From: JBALVT01 sp965262875
Lineage (GTDB): Bacteria > Pseudomonadota > Gammaproteobacteria > Pseudomonadales > Halieaceae
DNA length: 64,000 nucleotides
Direction of reading: 5' to 3'
Assembly (NCBI GenBank): GCA_965262875.1
Contig: CBDHGD010000006.1
Coordinates: forward strand, 1 to 64,000
Shown here piece after piece: positions 51,379 through 61,016 of this stretch (position 1 is the stretch's first letter; each line of letters opens with the position of its first letter). The position numbers and the translations under genes are program-made. The notes beneath the pieces are model-generated. The model was not told the DNA's origin, made no database searches, and saw nothing but the letters and a program-made list of their open reading frames with translations.

Positions 51379-52332
51379 ATGCTGAGACGATCAATCCTGA
51401 AAGCAAGTGCAGCAATCGCTGTTGCAGCAACTTTTAGCACATCCGCATTGGCCGATATCAACGGCCCTGTGAATTATGTCATACCCTTTGGCCCAGGCGG
51501 AGAATCTGACATTTCCGCACGGCTTCAGCAGCCATTCTTCAAGGATAAATTCGGTCAAGATATGGTTATTTCCTATCAGCCTGGCGGTGGTGGTGCGGTT
51601 GGCTGGGCGTCGTTGAACGGCTTAAGCGGCGATGGCCAAACCATCATGGGTGTAAACCTGCCCCATATCATCATCAAACCAGCACAAAAAGATGTGGGCT
51701 TTGCCACTGCTGATCTCAATACATTTTACATGTTTCACTTCACACCTGACGCAATTGTTGTGACCGCTGACAGCCCTTATCAGACACTTGCTGATCTTAT
51801 TGCCGATGCAAAGGCACACCCAGGCGAAGTGACAATGTCAGGCTCTGGGAAAGCCAGCGCAAACCATTTGGCTCAAATCAAGTTTGACAAACTGGCAGGC
51901 ACACTGACGACATATGTGCCTTTCAAAGGAACTGGTGCTGCAGTGACGGCCCTTTTGGGCAAACAAACCAAAGCTGAATGGGGTTATTCAACCGTAGGTG
52001 CCAAACAAGGCGATGCTGTGCGCATGCTTGCGGTTGCAATGGACGAACGTCATCCTTTGTTTCCCGAAGTACCAACGTTCAAGGAGCTTGGCTATGACAT
52101 GACCGGTGGTGCCTATCGCGGCATTGCTTTGCCAAATACCGCAAGTGCTGAAACCACTAAGATGTGGTCCGACATGATCGGCGAAATCAACTCTGATCCT
52201 GCATTCCAGAAAAAAATGCTGGATGGCGGCTTTGCGATGCTGGACGTTGGTGCAGATGGGATGGCTGACTTCATGGCTGCACGCGTCGAAGAGTATTTAA
52301 AAGACGCCCGTGAGGCTGGGCTGATCAAGTAA
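51379..52332 (+). CDS. tctC: TctC-type periplasmic solute-binding protein, operon 2
   Basis: The 317-residue protein has a signal peptide ('RSILKASAAIAVAATFSTSA' cleaved after ALA) and the Bug/TctC fold: 'VNYVIPFGPGGESDISARLQ', 'VISYQPGGGGAVGWASLNG' and 'GEVTMSGSGKASANHLAQIK'. AGGAGG lies before the ATG. It should deliver a carboxylic acid to the TctAB permease encoded next. It is clearly different in sequence from the TctC at 15831. Confidence 0.92.
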   Translation: MLRRSILKASAAIAVAATFSTSALADINGPVNYVIPFGPGGESDISARLQQPFFKDKFGQDMVISYQPGGGGAVGWASLNGLSGDGQTIMGVNLPHIIIKPAQKDVGFATADLNTFYMFHFTPDAIVVTADSPYQTLADLIADAKAHPGEVTMSGSGKASANHLAQIKFDKLAGTLTTYVPFKGTGAAVTALLGKQTKAEWGYSTVGAKQGDAVRMLAVAMDERHPLFPEVPTFKELGYDMTGGAYRGIALPNTASAETTKMWSDMIGEINSDPAFQKKMLDGGFAMLDVGADGMADFMAARVEEYLKDAREAGLIK

Positions 52333-52361
52333 TCGCGACTGGTTAAACTTGGAGATTAAGT

Positions 52362-53864
52362 ATGGAATTGGGTCACTTTTTGTCTGCAATGACACCCTTC
52401 AATCTTGCGCTGGCATTGTTTGGTGTTATCGCTGGAACAATTGTGGGTTCCATACCCGGTTTAACCGCAACTATGGCGCTGGCGGTTCTGGTGCCAATAA
52501 CGTTCAGCATGGAACCGGCTTCTGCGCTTATTCTTCTTGGGGCGATATATACAGGGGCGATTTATGGTGGAGCCTACGCCGCAATTTTACTGAACACGCC
52601 TGGGACGCCATCCGCAATTGCAACAACATTTGATGGATATCCAATGGCCAAACGAGGCGACGGCGATCTTGCCGTCGCTCTTGCTTGTTTTGCATCGGTT
52701 TTCGGCGGCATGGTAGGTGCTGTTGCATTGCTTTTGCTTGCGCCCCCATTGTCTAAGGTTGCGCTGGTCTTTGGCCCCATTGAGTACTTTTGGCTGTCCA
52801 TCTTTGGACTGTCTCTGATTGCATCGCTCTCAAATGGAAATTTGATGAAGGGTCTCGCAGGGGGCGCGTTTGGTATGATCCTGTCTACTGTAGGCGTTGC
52901 GGAGATTTCAGCCGACATACGATTAACTTTTGGCAGTCAGGTCATGATCGGTGGGTTCGGCGTGGTTGGCGCTTTGATCGGGCTGTATTGTATTCCCGTC
53001 CTGATTGATCTTGTTGCGGTTCCCGACAGGCATTTAAAGGTCGAGAAGAACGTCGAATCTGTCAGAATTGGCGAAGCATTTCGAATTATCATGCGCTCAA
53101 AATTCAATCTTATCCGCTCCTCAATCATCGGAACACTTGTCGGTATTTTACCTGGCGCTGGCGGCTCCGTTGCCGGATTGGTTGCCTATTCCGAGGCAAA
53201 ACGTACAGCTAAACCCCATCAAAAATTTGGCGAAGGTGAACCTGACGGGATCATTGCCACGGAATCGTCCAATAATGCAACAGTTGGTGGCGGTTTCATC
53301 CCAACGCTTGTACTTGGAATTCCTGGCACTCCGCCTGATGCGATCGTTCTGGGAGCTCTACTGGTGCAGGGCGTGCGCACGGGGCCCGCGATGTTTCAGC
53401 AAAGCGGCTCGGTTGTATATACTTTCATCTACGGGCTGATCATCGCGACTATCTTGATGTTACCCGCTGGCCTGCTGATTGGGCGCTACGCCTACAAGTC
53501 CATCGTGACCATTCCAAAGGCGGTTCTTGTTCCCTCCGTTGGCTTCATGACAATCATCGGCACATTTGCAATCCGTAATAGTGTTTCAGATGTCATCATC
53601 ATGCTGTGCCTTGGCATCGTCGGCTGGGTGATTTCACGATTTGGATTTGCAGCCTCCCCCATTGTCCTTGGCCTTATCCTTGGCCCCATTGCAGAACAGG
53701 GCTTTGTTCAGGGTTGGATTATTGGTGCGGCTACCCATAACCTGTTTGGTATGTTCTTTGGGCGACCCATTTCCCAAGCCATTCTCGCATTTACGCTGAT
53801 TACTTTATTCTTGCCGATATTTCTGGCCCGAAAGCAAAGAAAAACTACGATGGAGTCTGAATAA
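52362..53864 (+). CDS. tctA: TctA large permease subunit, operon 2
   Basis: The 500-residue membrane protein shows both TctA glycine-rich repeats, 'GTIVGSIPGLTATMALAVLV' and 'GTLVGILPGAGGSVAGLVAY', and 'ATESSNNATVGGGFIPTLVL'. About twelve hydrophobic segments are predicted by eye. GGAG lies ten bases before the ATG. Its stop overlaps the tctB start by one base (TAATG). Confidence 0.93.
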   Translation: MELGHFLSAMTPFNLALALFGVIAGTIVGSIPGLTATMALAVLVPITFSMEPASALILLGAIYTGAIYGGAYAAILLNTPGTPSAIATTFDGYPMAKRGDGDLAVALACFASVFGGMVGAVALLLLAPPLSKVALVFGPIEYFWLSIFGLSLIASLSNGNLMKGLAGGAFGMILSTVGVAEISADIRLTFGSQVMIGGFGVVGALIGLYCIPVLIDLVAVPDRHLKVEKNVESVRIGEAFRIIMRSKFNLIRSSIIGTLVGILPGAGGSVAGLVAYSEAKRTAKPHQKFGEGEPDGIIATESSNNATVGGGFIPTLVLGIPGTPPDAIVLGALLVQGVRTGPAMFQQSGSVVYTFIYGLIIATILMLPAGLLIGRYAYKSIVTIPKAVLVPSVGFMTIIGTFAIRNSVSDVIIMLCLGIVGWVISRFGFAASPIVLGLILGPIAEQGFVQGWIIGAATHNLFGMFFGRPISQAILAFTLITLFLPIFLARKQRKTTMESE

Positions 53865-54322
53865 TGAACACCTCACATATTTCAAAATCCCAGGGACACA
53901 TTGGATCACTGATTGTCTCGGCTCTATTCGTTATCGTGGGTTTTGTTACCCTGTATGACACGACCAGCTACACAGATAAGGATAGCCAGGTTTTTCCGCA
54001 AACGGTAGCTGTTGTTCTCATTGTTACAGCGGCTATCTCATTCATAACGCGATTTTTGAAGCCGTCCGATGAGGGTGGGTTTGGCCGGGGTATATGGTGG
54101 CGCCGCCTGCTTCTGGTCGGCACCATGTTCCTTACCTGTTTTGTAATGCCGCTCATTGGCTTTCTCCCGGCGGGTATAATTGCCTTTGCTGGCGGCCTAA
54201 TTGCGGCCATGCATGATCGTTGGTCCACCAAAACCGCCGTTCTCTACTGGGTGTGCGGCGCGGTGATCATGATCACCTTTTATGCCTTGTTTAAATTCGT
54301 TTTTCATGTGCCGCTACCTTAG
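53864..54322 (+). CDS. tctB: TctB small permease subunit, operon 2
   Basis: The 152-residue protein has four hydrophobic segments ('GSLIVSALFVIVGFVTLYD', 'TVAVVLIVTAAISFITRFL', 'FVMPLIGFLPAGIIAFAGGL' and 'VLYWVCGAVIMITFYALFKF'), typical of TctB (DUF1468). It completes the tctCAB set. A short 66-base interval separates it from an IS66 end. Confidence 0.9.
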   Translation: MNTSHISKSQGHIGSLIVSALFVIVGFVTLYDTTSYTDKDSQVFPQTVAVVLIVTAAISFITRFLKPSDEGGFGRGIWWRRLLLVGTMFLTCFVMPLIGFLPAGIIAFAGGLIAAMHDRWSTKTAVLYWVCGAVIMITFYALFKFVFHVPLP

Positions 54323-54388
54323 ATCCATAATGTGTGAGTTTCAGCCTAGGCATCTACCTATTCAACAACCAACCAAGAATGTCTAACC

Positions 54389-54408
54389 GTAACTGCCCAG
54401 GTACCCTA
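54389..54408 (+). mobile_element. Solo IS66 end (20 bp)
   Basis: GTAACTGCCCAGGTACCCTA is identical to the end of the complete IS66 at 44911. Sequence beyond it (GGAAGACATCC) is unrelated to IS66 and belongs to a response-regulator gene fragment, so the rest of the element was deleted. Confidence 0.8.
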
Positions 54409-54409
54409 G

Positions 54410-54607
54410 GAAGACATCCGCATCACTGCCATCGCTGAGCAAATCCACGGCGTGGTCCGCGTCGCGCAGGCAATATGCAATACACACACACACACACACA
54501 CACACACGGTCCGCGTCGCGCAGGCAATATGCAATTCTTTTGGCGAGGGCTTCATTGTCTTCTATCAGGGCGATACGCAAATTTTCATTCCTGCAAGCTT
54601 TACGCAA
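54410..54607 (-). pseudogene. Response regulator N-terminal fragment with microsatellite insertion
   Basis: The minus strand encodes 'NLRIALIEDNEALAKRIAYC', the start of an OmpR-type receiver domain with its acidic pair (Glu-Asp), then 'HAVDLLSDGSDAD'. Only about 50 native residues remain; an IS66 end cuts the gene before the phospho-acceptor Asp region. Within it, a 54-bp insertion made of (AC)13 and a duplicated 28-bp segment adds 18 residues including VCVCVCVC and keeps the frame. Confidence 0.75.
54454..54535 (+). repeat. (AC)13 microsatellite between 28-bp direct repeats
   Basis: Bases 54454-54481 and 54508-54535 are identical 28-bp copies (starting GGTCCGCGTCGCGCAGGCAA), separated by thirteen AC dinucleotides (54482-54507). 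The array lies inside a truncated response-regulator gene. Confidence 0.95.
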
Positions 54608-54696
54608 GGTTGGTACGCAAATATAACAAGGTCAACCAGAGAATCAACTTCTGTGGTTGCAAGGACAGAGCTGGTGCAAGAGGCACCAGCCTGCTA

Positions 54697-55892
54697 TACT
54701 CCCGCGACTGAATTGACCTGATTTTTATGTGATCAGATGATTTTGTATTCGTCGTGTGAGATGATGCGAAAGTTGTCACTGACGGTATCGCGGAAATCTT
54801 TCCAATTTGCGGGCAGGGTTTGGCGGAAGAACTGTAGAATTGCCTCGGTAAACTGGTTGAATGTGGCGTAGTGCTGATTGTGCGTCACCCATTTGTGCAT
54901 CACACTCCAGAGGCGCTCTACCGGGTTCAGATGTGGCGCGTATGGTGGCAGGAAGTGCAGCTTCACCTTACGGTTGGGGTTGTTGAGCCATGGCTGGAGT
55001 ACTTTGGCATGATGATACCGAGCATTGTCCATAAAGACGTGGATTCTCGTCATTGTCGGATTGTTGCGCTCCAGCTTTTCCAACATCTGTCGCGTTGTCT
55101 GCGCGTTTATCTTTTCGGCTTCGACAAAGGTGAATTGGAATGTCTCAAGATCAAGCGCACCTTGGATGTTCAACCGCTTGCGACCTGATGTGGATTTGAT
55201 CGCGGTCTTCTGATCTTCGGGAAACCAGCCATGGGCTGGGCGGCTTTGGTGTGTGGGATGCACCGCATCCGAGAACACAACCATCTCATCATCATCTAAC
55301 CCTGTCATCAGCGCCTCATAATCTGCGATGAAAGCTTCTTGTGCTGACTCATCGGCCTGAGCAGGCAGGGACTTGGGCTTTTTATACACAAACCCCAAGC
55401 GGCCCATCAGCTTCGCAGCACCTGACGAGCAATAGTTCTGGCCGTATTCTGCACGAATATACGCGCATATTTCAGAGGTATTGCGGACGGGGTTTGCGCT
55501 GAAATGCGCTTTGATCATCCACTCTTGTGCCACTGACAAATGGCCCTGACGCTGGCTGTAATCTTTCAGGCCGAAAAATGACAATCCCTGAGCGGCAAAG
55601 GCAAACTTCCATTCCGTCAGAACCGTGGGGCCGATGTCCAGAATTTCACAAACCAGTTTGGCATCATAGCCCGCATCCAGCAGCAAAAAAGCCCGGGCTC
55701 GCTTCCACTCAAGGGCGTCCACCTTGCGGCGGCGGCAGATCGCTGCAAGTTCCATGCGTTGGTTGTCAGTCAGGTTAAGGGTTTTTGGGTACTCGCTCAT
55801 GCGGGCACAATGCGATAGAGTTTCAATAAATGCGCCGCGTCAAATTGACTCGATAAACCAAAAATGTTCAGGTCAATTCAGTCGTGGGAGTA
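54697..55892 (-). mobile_element. IS630-family element, copy 2
   Basis: This copy is inverted relative to the one at 16934. Its left repeat has one change (CCCGCGAC against CCCACGAC). TA flanks both sides. The right flank is the same 61-bp IS1380 end, joined at exactly the same base as in copy 1, although the element lies in the opposite orientation. Confidence 0.9.
54733..55800 (-). CDS. IS630-family transposase, copy 2
   Basis: The 355-residue transposase has the same DDE motifs as copy 1 but lacks its seven-residue VEAEKIN duplication, so this is the ancestral form. A further difference is Val for Ile in 'HLNPVERLWSVMHKW'. Confidence 0.93.
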   Translation of the reverse strand: MSEYPKTLNLTDNQRMELAAICRRRKVDALEWKRARAFLLLDAGYDAKLVCEILDIGPTVLTEWKFAFAAQGLSFFGLKDYSQRQGHLSVAQEWMIKAHFSANPVRNTSEICAYIRAEYGQNYCSSGAAKLMGRLGFVYKKPKSLPAQADESAQEAFIADYEALMTGLDDDEMVVFSDAVHPTHQSRPAHGWFPEDQKTAIKSTSGRKRLNIQGALDLETFQFTFVEAEKINAQTTRQMLEKLERNNPTMTRIHVFMDNARYHHAKVLQPWLNNPNRKVKLHFLPPYAPHLNPVERLWSVMHKWVTHNQHYATFNQFTEAILQFFRQTLPANWKDFRDTVSDNFRIISHDEYKII

Positions 55893-55953
55893 TATATCAG
55901 ATAGTTACGCTCCACTGCCAACTAAAAATAGCTGCTCCGGTGAATAATTCGGG
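55893..55953 (+). mobile_element. IS1380 right-end remnant, second copy
   Basis: This 61-bp segment is identical to the remnant at 18151-18211 and to the right end of the complete IS1380 that begins four bases further on. CTAG separates the two facing ends, possibly the 4-bp target sequence. Confidence 0.85.
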
Positions 55954-56118
55954 CTAGCCCGGATTATTCACCGGATGTTTTGGAGCAGAGGTTTTTGTGC
56001 GCGGAAACGGTTTCACATTTGCCGAGGCAAACGGGTTTGTTGCGCGGGCTTTCCGGCGCTTGCGTTTGAGTTTGCAGGTTTCAGTTTCGGGGCGACGGGG
56101 CGTTGCGCGGCGTGATTG

Positions 56119-57492
56119 CTATGGTGCTTGAGGATTGCCGGCAGGCGTCGTTGTCAGTGCGCCGAGTATCTGTGTAAAGAGTTGTTTATCTGGATAGGCG
56201 GATGCGAAGGCGACGCGGATACGTGTAGCGGTTTCGATAACACGGGCACCAATTTTGATGATGCGGTTCTGGAGGGTGGTGAACTCGGCGCACTTCAGAG
56301 GCGCGCTTTCCGGAATTGCCTGGCGCACTTCCCAGAGCAGCCAATAGGCAGCAGTGTGGAGAATGAGCCGCATCTGGTTGGCGCAGGCGGATGAGCACGA
56401 TGTGCGGTCGCTCTTCAGTTGGGTTTTGTGGAGCTTGATCAGATTTTCGGCCTGACCGCGTGCACAGTAGTCGGCCTCGTAGAGCCGTTCCGGCGTGGAA
56501 CCGGGGAGTGAGGTGACGATGGTTCGGATATCGAGACCGAGGCCTGTCACTTCGATACGGGCGATGATGCGCCGTTTCACACCGTTCCAGCTCCTGGCGG
56601 CGTAGGTCGTCTCGCAATGGGTTCTGTGGGTGGCGAGGTTCTTCTCGACCTTCATGGCAGCGCAGGCGTCGGCGTCGGCTGTGATGACGGGATCTCTGCT
56701 GAGAACGGCGTTTCCCGGCTGGCCGAAGATATAGTCGACGCCCTTCTGAGCCTCGCACCAGGCCATGACCTCCGGACGGGAGTAATGCCCGTCACCGCGC
56801 AGCAGGATCTGCGTTTTTGGCCAGTGTGTGCGGATGCGGTGGATCAAGCGTCGAACATGGGCGGCGACCTCACGCCCGGACGGTGTCTTGGCGGGCCGTA
56901 GCACGAAGGCGACAGGCCGCGCGGTTTCGGCCTCATAGACATGGATGGGGGCATAGCCGCGCTCGCGGTAGAAGCCGTTCCAGAAAGTGAGCTGTTGTTC
57001 GCCATGCGCGGTGTCGAACGTCTCGTCAATATCCAACGTGATCGCTGCCGGGGGCGCGGTGTAGCTGTCGCAATAGATGTCGATCATCTCGTAGGACATG
57101 CGGATCACGTCGCGTAGGTCCGGCGCGTTCTCCCAGCGGGACATGGTGGGTTGGCTGACGAGACCAACCTTGGCCTCTGGAGTTTTGCCGAGCGCCATCT
57201 TGAAAGCGGGGTCGTGGCACAGGTGGTCCAGATCGTTGGCGTCCTCATATCCGGCCGCAATCGCAAGATAGCGGGCGAACAAAATATCCGGGAGCAGATG
57301 CTGCACGTGCGTCGGATCGCGCGCATCGGGGATAAGTGCTGCCAAGCGTTGCGCAATCCCAAGCCGTTTCTCGGCTTGAGCAAGCAGTAGAACACCAGCA
57401 TCCGAGGTGATTTTTCCACCGTCAAACGCGGCGGTGACTTTTTTACCGGAAATGGCTGGAAATGCGGGAAAAAATGGGGCAATATCTGTCAT
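56119..57492 (-). CDS. IS1380-family transposase
   Basis: The 457-residue protein shows the IS1380 plan: 'FDGGKITSDAGVLLLAQAEK', 'TLDIDETFDTAHGEQQLTFW' (first Asp), 'QILLRGDGHYSRPEVMAWCE' (second Asp) and 'YCARGQAENLIKLHKTQLKS' (Glu). It is intact, so the element may move despite the IS200 in its end. Confidence 0.93.
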   Translation of the reverse strand: MTDIAPFFPAFPAISGKKVTAAFDGGKITSDAGVLLLAQAEKRLGIAQRLAALIPDARDPTHVQHLLPDILFARYLAIAAGYEDANDLDHLCHDPAFKMALGKTPEAKVGLVSQPTMSRWENAPDLRDVIRMSYEMIDIYCDSYTAPPAAITLDIDETFDTAHGEQQLTFWNGFYRERGYAPIHVYEAETARPVAFVLRPAKTPSGREVAAHVRRLIHRIRTHWPKTQILLRGDGHYSRPEVMAWCEAQKGVDYIFGQPGNAVLSRDPVITADADACAAMKVEKNLATHRTHCETTYAARSWNGVKRRIIARIEVTGLGLDIRTIVTSLPGSTPERLYEADYCARGQAENLIKLHKTQLKSDRTSCSSACANQMRLILHTAAYWLLWEVRQAIPESAPLKCAEFTTLQNRIIKIGARVIETATRIRVAFASAYPDKQLFTQILGALTTTPAGNPQAP

Positions 57493-57582
57493 GGCAGTGG
57501 GGCGCTTTCTGTCCAGTGTATCGGATGGCTGTTATACCATATTCTTTACACTATATCAGATAGTTACGCTCCACTGCCAACT

Positions 57583-58140
57583 CAACCACTACCGACTGGC
57601 GTCGGTAGGATGAGGGATGTGATTTTCCAGGTACTGAAGTACGAAGTCTTCTGTGATCACACCGTTGGTGGTTGAAAAATACCCACGCCCCCAAAAGTGA
57701 CAGCCCCAGTAGCGTTTCTTCAGGTGTGTAAACTCGCGTTGGACTTTGTGGGATGAGCGTCCTTTCATAAGTCGCACCAAGTCACTGATCGCCAGTTTTG
57801 GCGGAACGGACACAAACATATGAACGTGGTCGCTGGAAAGGACGCCTGTGATTATATCGACGCCTTTCTCGCTGCAAACTTGTTTGATGATGTCACGCAC
57901 CCGCAATTGAACCGCCCCACGCAGAACCTTGTAGCGATATTTTGTTGTCCAAACGATGTGATAGCGATGGTAGAAAACGCAGTGTTTCCCAGTGTCATAT
58001 TGCATAGTCTTATCCTCCCTAAAAATGAGCCTTATTCCTTACGGCGGCTCATTTTTAGGGAGGATAAGACTATAACCGATTCTTTCGTGCTAAAGCACTC
58101 CCGTCTGAAGACGGGGGGTTGGAACCAATGAGTGGATACT
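57583..58140 (-). mobile_element. IS200/IS605-family element, copy 2
   Basis: A 558-bp copy of the element at 11094, inserted in the right end of IS1380. The empty sites at 18180 and 55922 (GCCAACT directly followed by AAAAATAG) confirm precise boundaries and absence of a target duplication. Because the copy at 11094 differs by a few bases, one did not arise from the other immediately. Confidence 0.92.
57589..58005 (-). CDS. tnpA: IS200/IS605 TnpA HUH transposase, copy 2
   Basis: The 138-residue protein has the same HUH motif 'DHVHMFVSVPP' and tyrosine helix as copy 1, with Ser instead of Asn next to the C-terminus. Intact. Confidence 0.93.
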   Translation of the reverse strand: MQYDTGKHCVFYHRYHIVWTTKYRYKVLRGAVQLRVRDIIKQVCSEKGVDIITGVLSSDHVHMFVSVPPKLAISDLVRLMKGRSSHKVQREFTHLKKRYWGCHFWGRGYFSTTNGVITEDFVLQYLENHIPHPTDASR

Positions 58141-58213
58141 AAAAATAGCTGCTCCGGTGAATAATTCGGGTTAGATGAGCCGTAGCAATTTCACACCCTT
58201 CAGGGACGCAAAC

Positions 58214-60184
58214 TTACCCTGACCATAACTCGCCCAACTCAACTCGATGATGGTCATCTTTTGAAATAGCCATAACGTCTCTCTTTGCAAGGCTCAGTGC
58301 CTTACAGACTGCAACCGTTGCAATTTTCAATCTCAGGCATTTATCCCAATTATTGAGCCATCCAATATGTGGGAGATACTCTGCGAGTTGCATCTCTGTG
58401 CGAAACGACAACAATCTCTGAGCAAGGGCAAAATAAACAGGATCAAACGTATCTTTGAGAAGTGTGACGGCCCCATCTTCGGGTGCCCGTAAGCTCTGGA
58501 TGAGCAAAAATACCCGGAATTCTAGATCATCATGAGAGGACAAGTCACTTTCAATATGATTCAGCCTGCGGGCCCAAATGTCCAAAGGATACTGAGTGAC
58601 ATCAGCGTCTAATAAATAACGACATACCAACAGCTGCGATCTCCGCTTTACCGCTTCCTTTGCAAACAGCGCAACTTGATCAGGTTGGTTTTTTACATAC
58701 TCCACCCAATTTTGGCTAACGTCTCGCCCTTCGTCCAGTTTACCATCTGCAAGGTAGTTGATCACTAACTCAGTTGCTGACGCGCTAACAGTATCATTCA
58801 CGAAAGTGATGAGGCCTGTATCCTCTCGGCCCAGCAAGAATGGAAGCATATTTCTTATCGTGCTAGGACTGCTCCTTACGGACTTTAGAAGCTCAAGGAG
58901 TGTGCCATCCTCAATCCTGTCTAGCCTTCGATCGACAAGATGTTCAATTGAGAACCGTGAAGCGCGCAAAAATGCGCTTTTGGATTTTGACAAAAGGCTC
59001 CAGATGAAGTCTGAGTGCTTCCTTCCAGATAGGCCAGCGAATAGGCTTTCAATAAAACAACTTTGATCATCTGCGGCGTCGCAGAGCATATCCCGTGTTT
59101 CAGTAGCTCTATTTCGCACCCAAGTATCGACTGTGTTTTTTGTCACAGGTCCGGGCTCTGGAAAAGCGGCGCTAAGTTGCGATGACCTGACCGCGTATAC
59201 GACTTCAAATTGATCAAGTTGCGGAAGCAAAGAAAACTCTGCTTCTGTCGAGCAAACAAGGTCTAATTTGAGCAGAGCGGCATCGTTAGGCTGAGCGTAC
59301 CATTCACCAATTTGATCGACAATGTTCGCAATAGGTACTTCTCTTAGTTTTTTAAGCACAAGCTCTTGGTAGATGTACGTTAAATTCAACATATTTCGTG
59401 GATCGTTGCTGGTATCAGCGCCATAGCGCCACAGGAAACGTCTCAAGGTACTTTGTGATTCCTCTAATAAATCTTGGATTAGGTGTTGTGATGCATCTAA
59501 TTGCCATCCTGATTTCAGCTGATCCTCTAAATCTTCAAATCCGTCAATCTCTAGATCATACTCTGTCTTTGACGCTGATCGTTTAGATGAAAGAGGTGCC
59601 GTGCGAAACGAGTACTTCCTCCGTAAAGCCGGCCACTGCTGCGACCAAAGCGCAAGCATGCCCGCCGCTAAATTGTCAGCATCATCCGGAAATTGTGATG
59701 AGCTCGTCTGGCCTAGATAAGCGCGATGCACCAAATCAGAGACAGCGACCGGATCAAGAATAGAACCGCTCTCTCTAAGGCTCTCTAGATCGACGTCGAG
59801 TGCCTCAGTATAAGCCCCGTAGTTCTCAATAGCCTTCGGCCGGCGCAGCAACTTTTCAAGACCGGTTAGGTTATTCATGCGCGAAAGGTCGGCATTATCG
59901 ATCAGCAATACATGTGTCCAAACACATCCAGGCCGTGGCATCTCGGGCGCGCGCCATGTTTTCATCAACGCAAAGATCTTATTGTCGCCAACAGAGTGCC
60001 CTGACAAATAGCTATCTACACCGGAGACGGTCCGCGGATCCCAATCACTCTCTGCAAGTAACGCGGACGAAATATTTTTGGCTTTCACACTACTCGCTGC
60101 AAGCAATGTATGGCCGCGATCATAGCCAAAGAGCAGCTGTTGGATGCTTAACACATTTCTCTTATGCAACTGACTAGGCGTCAT
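58214..60184 (-). CDS. GAP1-like GTPase-associated protein
   Basis: The 656-residue protein starts at an ATG overlapping the preceding GTPase gene by 11 bases. Its N-terminus, 'IQQLLFGYDRGHTLLAASS', 'VDSYLSGHSVGDNKIFALMK' and 'APEMPRPGCVWTHVLLIDN', matches the N-terminal domain of the GTPase-associated protein 1 (GAP1) family, and long helical middle and C-terminal parts follow. GAP1 proteins occur with double-GTPase genes in predicted NTP-dependent conflict systems and may couple GTPase state to an effector. This is the last gene of the operon and appears complete. Confidence 0.75.
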   Translation of the reverse strand: MTPSQLHKRNVLSIQQLLFGYDRGHTLLAASSVKAKNISSALLAESDWDPRTVSGVDSYLSGHSVGDNKIFALMKTWRAPEMPRPGCVWTHVLLIDNADLSRMNNLTGLEKLLRRPKAIENYGAYTEALDVDLESLRESGSILDPVAVSDLVHRAYLGQTSSSQFPDDADNLAAGMLALWSQQWPALRRKYSFRTAPLSSKRSASKTEYDLEIDGFEDLEDQLKSGWQLDASQHLIQDLLEESQSTLRRFLWRYGADTSNDPRNMLNLTYIYQELVLKKLREVPIANIVDQIGEWYAQPNDAALLKLDLVCSTEAEFSLLPQLDQFEVVYAVRSSQLSAAFPEPGPVTKNTVDTWVRNRATETRDMLCDAADDQSCFIESLFAGLSGRKHSDFIWSLLSKSKSAFLRASRFSIEHLVDRRLDRIEDGTLLELLKSVRSSPSTIRNMLPFLLGREDTGLITFVNDTVSASATELVINYLADGKLDEGRDVSQNWVEYVKNQPDQVALFAKEAVKRRSQLLVCRYLLDADVTQYPLDIWARRLNHIESDLSSHDDLEFRVFLLIQSLRAPEDGAVTLLKDTFDPVYFALAQRLLSFRTEMQLAEYLPHIGWLNNWDKCLRLKIATVAVCKALSLAKRDVMAISKDDHHRVELGELWSG

Positions 60185-61016
60185 TTTCACTCAGCCATGT
60201 TAAAGGTTGCGTAATGTCATGCCCATCTTCCTCTTCCCACACGCAGAGGACTCGATCAGCGGGCTTCTTCTCCAGCAGCTGTTCACGTGAACCACCTTCA
60301 AAACAGCCTCCTTGAGCTGAGATCCCACAAAAACACACATCATATGCATCAGCATTATTCACCAGATACTGAGCAAGCATTGGCATCTCGCGTGCAATCC
60401 ATTGTTCGGGACTAATTCCATCTGAACAAACGACGTCCCAAGCAGAGATAGCAATTGCTAACCGTCGGCGCGTATTTCGAAATGGTGACATTTGCAAGAG
60501 CTGCAATACATCAACAATACGCGATTGTTCTGGCACCTGACGCGGGTCAAAGTCCTCAAGATGCTCAGCATCCCTAGCGGCCTCATCCTCATCGTCCGGG
60601 AAATTATGATCTGTCACTGCCATCATATCGTTCGCCCTGTCGGCATTGATAAAGAACAAAATGCCACTGGACCGATCCAGCGTCTCTAAAAATTCCTGAT
60701 CACACTCCCTATTGGCAAAGAGCGATTGAAACGTTTCACCTGAAAAGTCCGGGAGACGCAGCGCCGTTGCTTGCCCCGTCTTTGTGTCTCTAACCAATAT
60801 CTCTACCATCTCTTCGCTTGATGTCAGCGTCCGCGGCACTTGCTCACATTTGAGCCAAATGTTTTTGATCTCATTCAAATACCGCACATCCCCAGACGTT
60901 TTTTCCAACGTCAACGACGTGACTTCTCCGGCATCTAAAATGTGCCAAAAAGCAGCGAGAAATGTGGTCTTCCCAGAATTAGGAAATCCTAGGATTATGT
61001 GCTGCTTGAGAGTCAT
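60174..61016 (-). CDS. Double-GTPase 1 family protein (DO-GTPase1-like)
   Basis: The 280-residue P-loop protein has Walker A 'ILGFPNSGKTTFLAAFWHIL' (Gly10-Thr18), switch II 'RLPDFSGETFQSLFANRE' with DxxGE, a hydrophobic 'GILFFINADRAND' strand and a G4-like 'LAIAISAWDVV'. It fits the smaller member of paired GTPases in GTPase-associated conflict systems. GGAG lies seven bases before the ATG, and the gene overlaps the end of the other GTPase gene by four bases. It probably acts as a heteromeric switch with that protein. Confidence 0.78.
   Translation of the reverse strand: MTLKQHIILGFPNSGKTTFLAAFWHILDAGEVTSLTLEKTSGDVRYLNEIKNIWLKCEQVPRTLTSSEEMVEILVRDTKTGQATALRLPDFSGETFQSLFANRECDQEFLETLDRSSGILFFINADRANDMMAVTDHNFPDDEDEAARDAEHLEDFDPRQVPEQSRIVDVLQLLQMSPFRNTRRRLAIAISAWDVVCSDGISPEQWIAREMPMLAQYLVNNADAYDVCFCGISAQGGCFEGGSREQLLEKKPADRVLCVWEEEDGHDITQPLTWLSENDA

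Larger units (their letters stand above)
55958..58170 (-). mobile_element. IS1380-family element with IS200 inserted near its right end
   Basis: The ends are CCCGGATTATTCACCGGA on the left and TCCGGTGAATAATTCGGG on the right, an inverted repeat with one mismatch. Without the 558-bp IS200 it measures 1655 bp, normal for the family. Outer flanks are CTAG and TTAG, a near-match for a 4-bp target duplication. IS200 copy 2 sits about 30 bp from the right end, outside the transposase gene. Confidence 0.9.

Noticed and set aside
54482..54507. AC run as sequencing error
   Set aside because: It is flanked by exact 28-bp duplications and the total insertion preserves the reading frame, which an error would be unlikely to do; resequencing would settle it.
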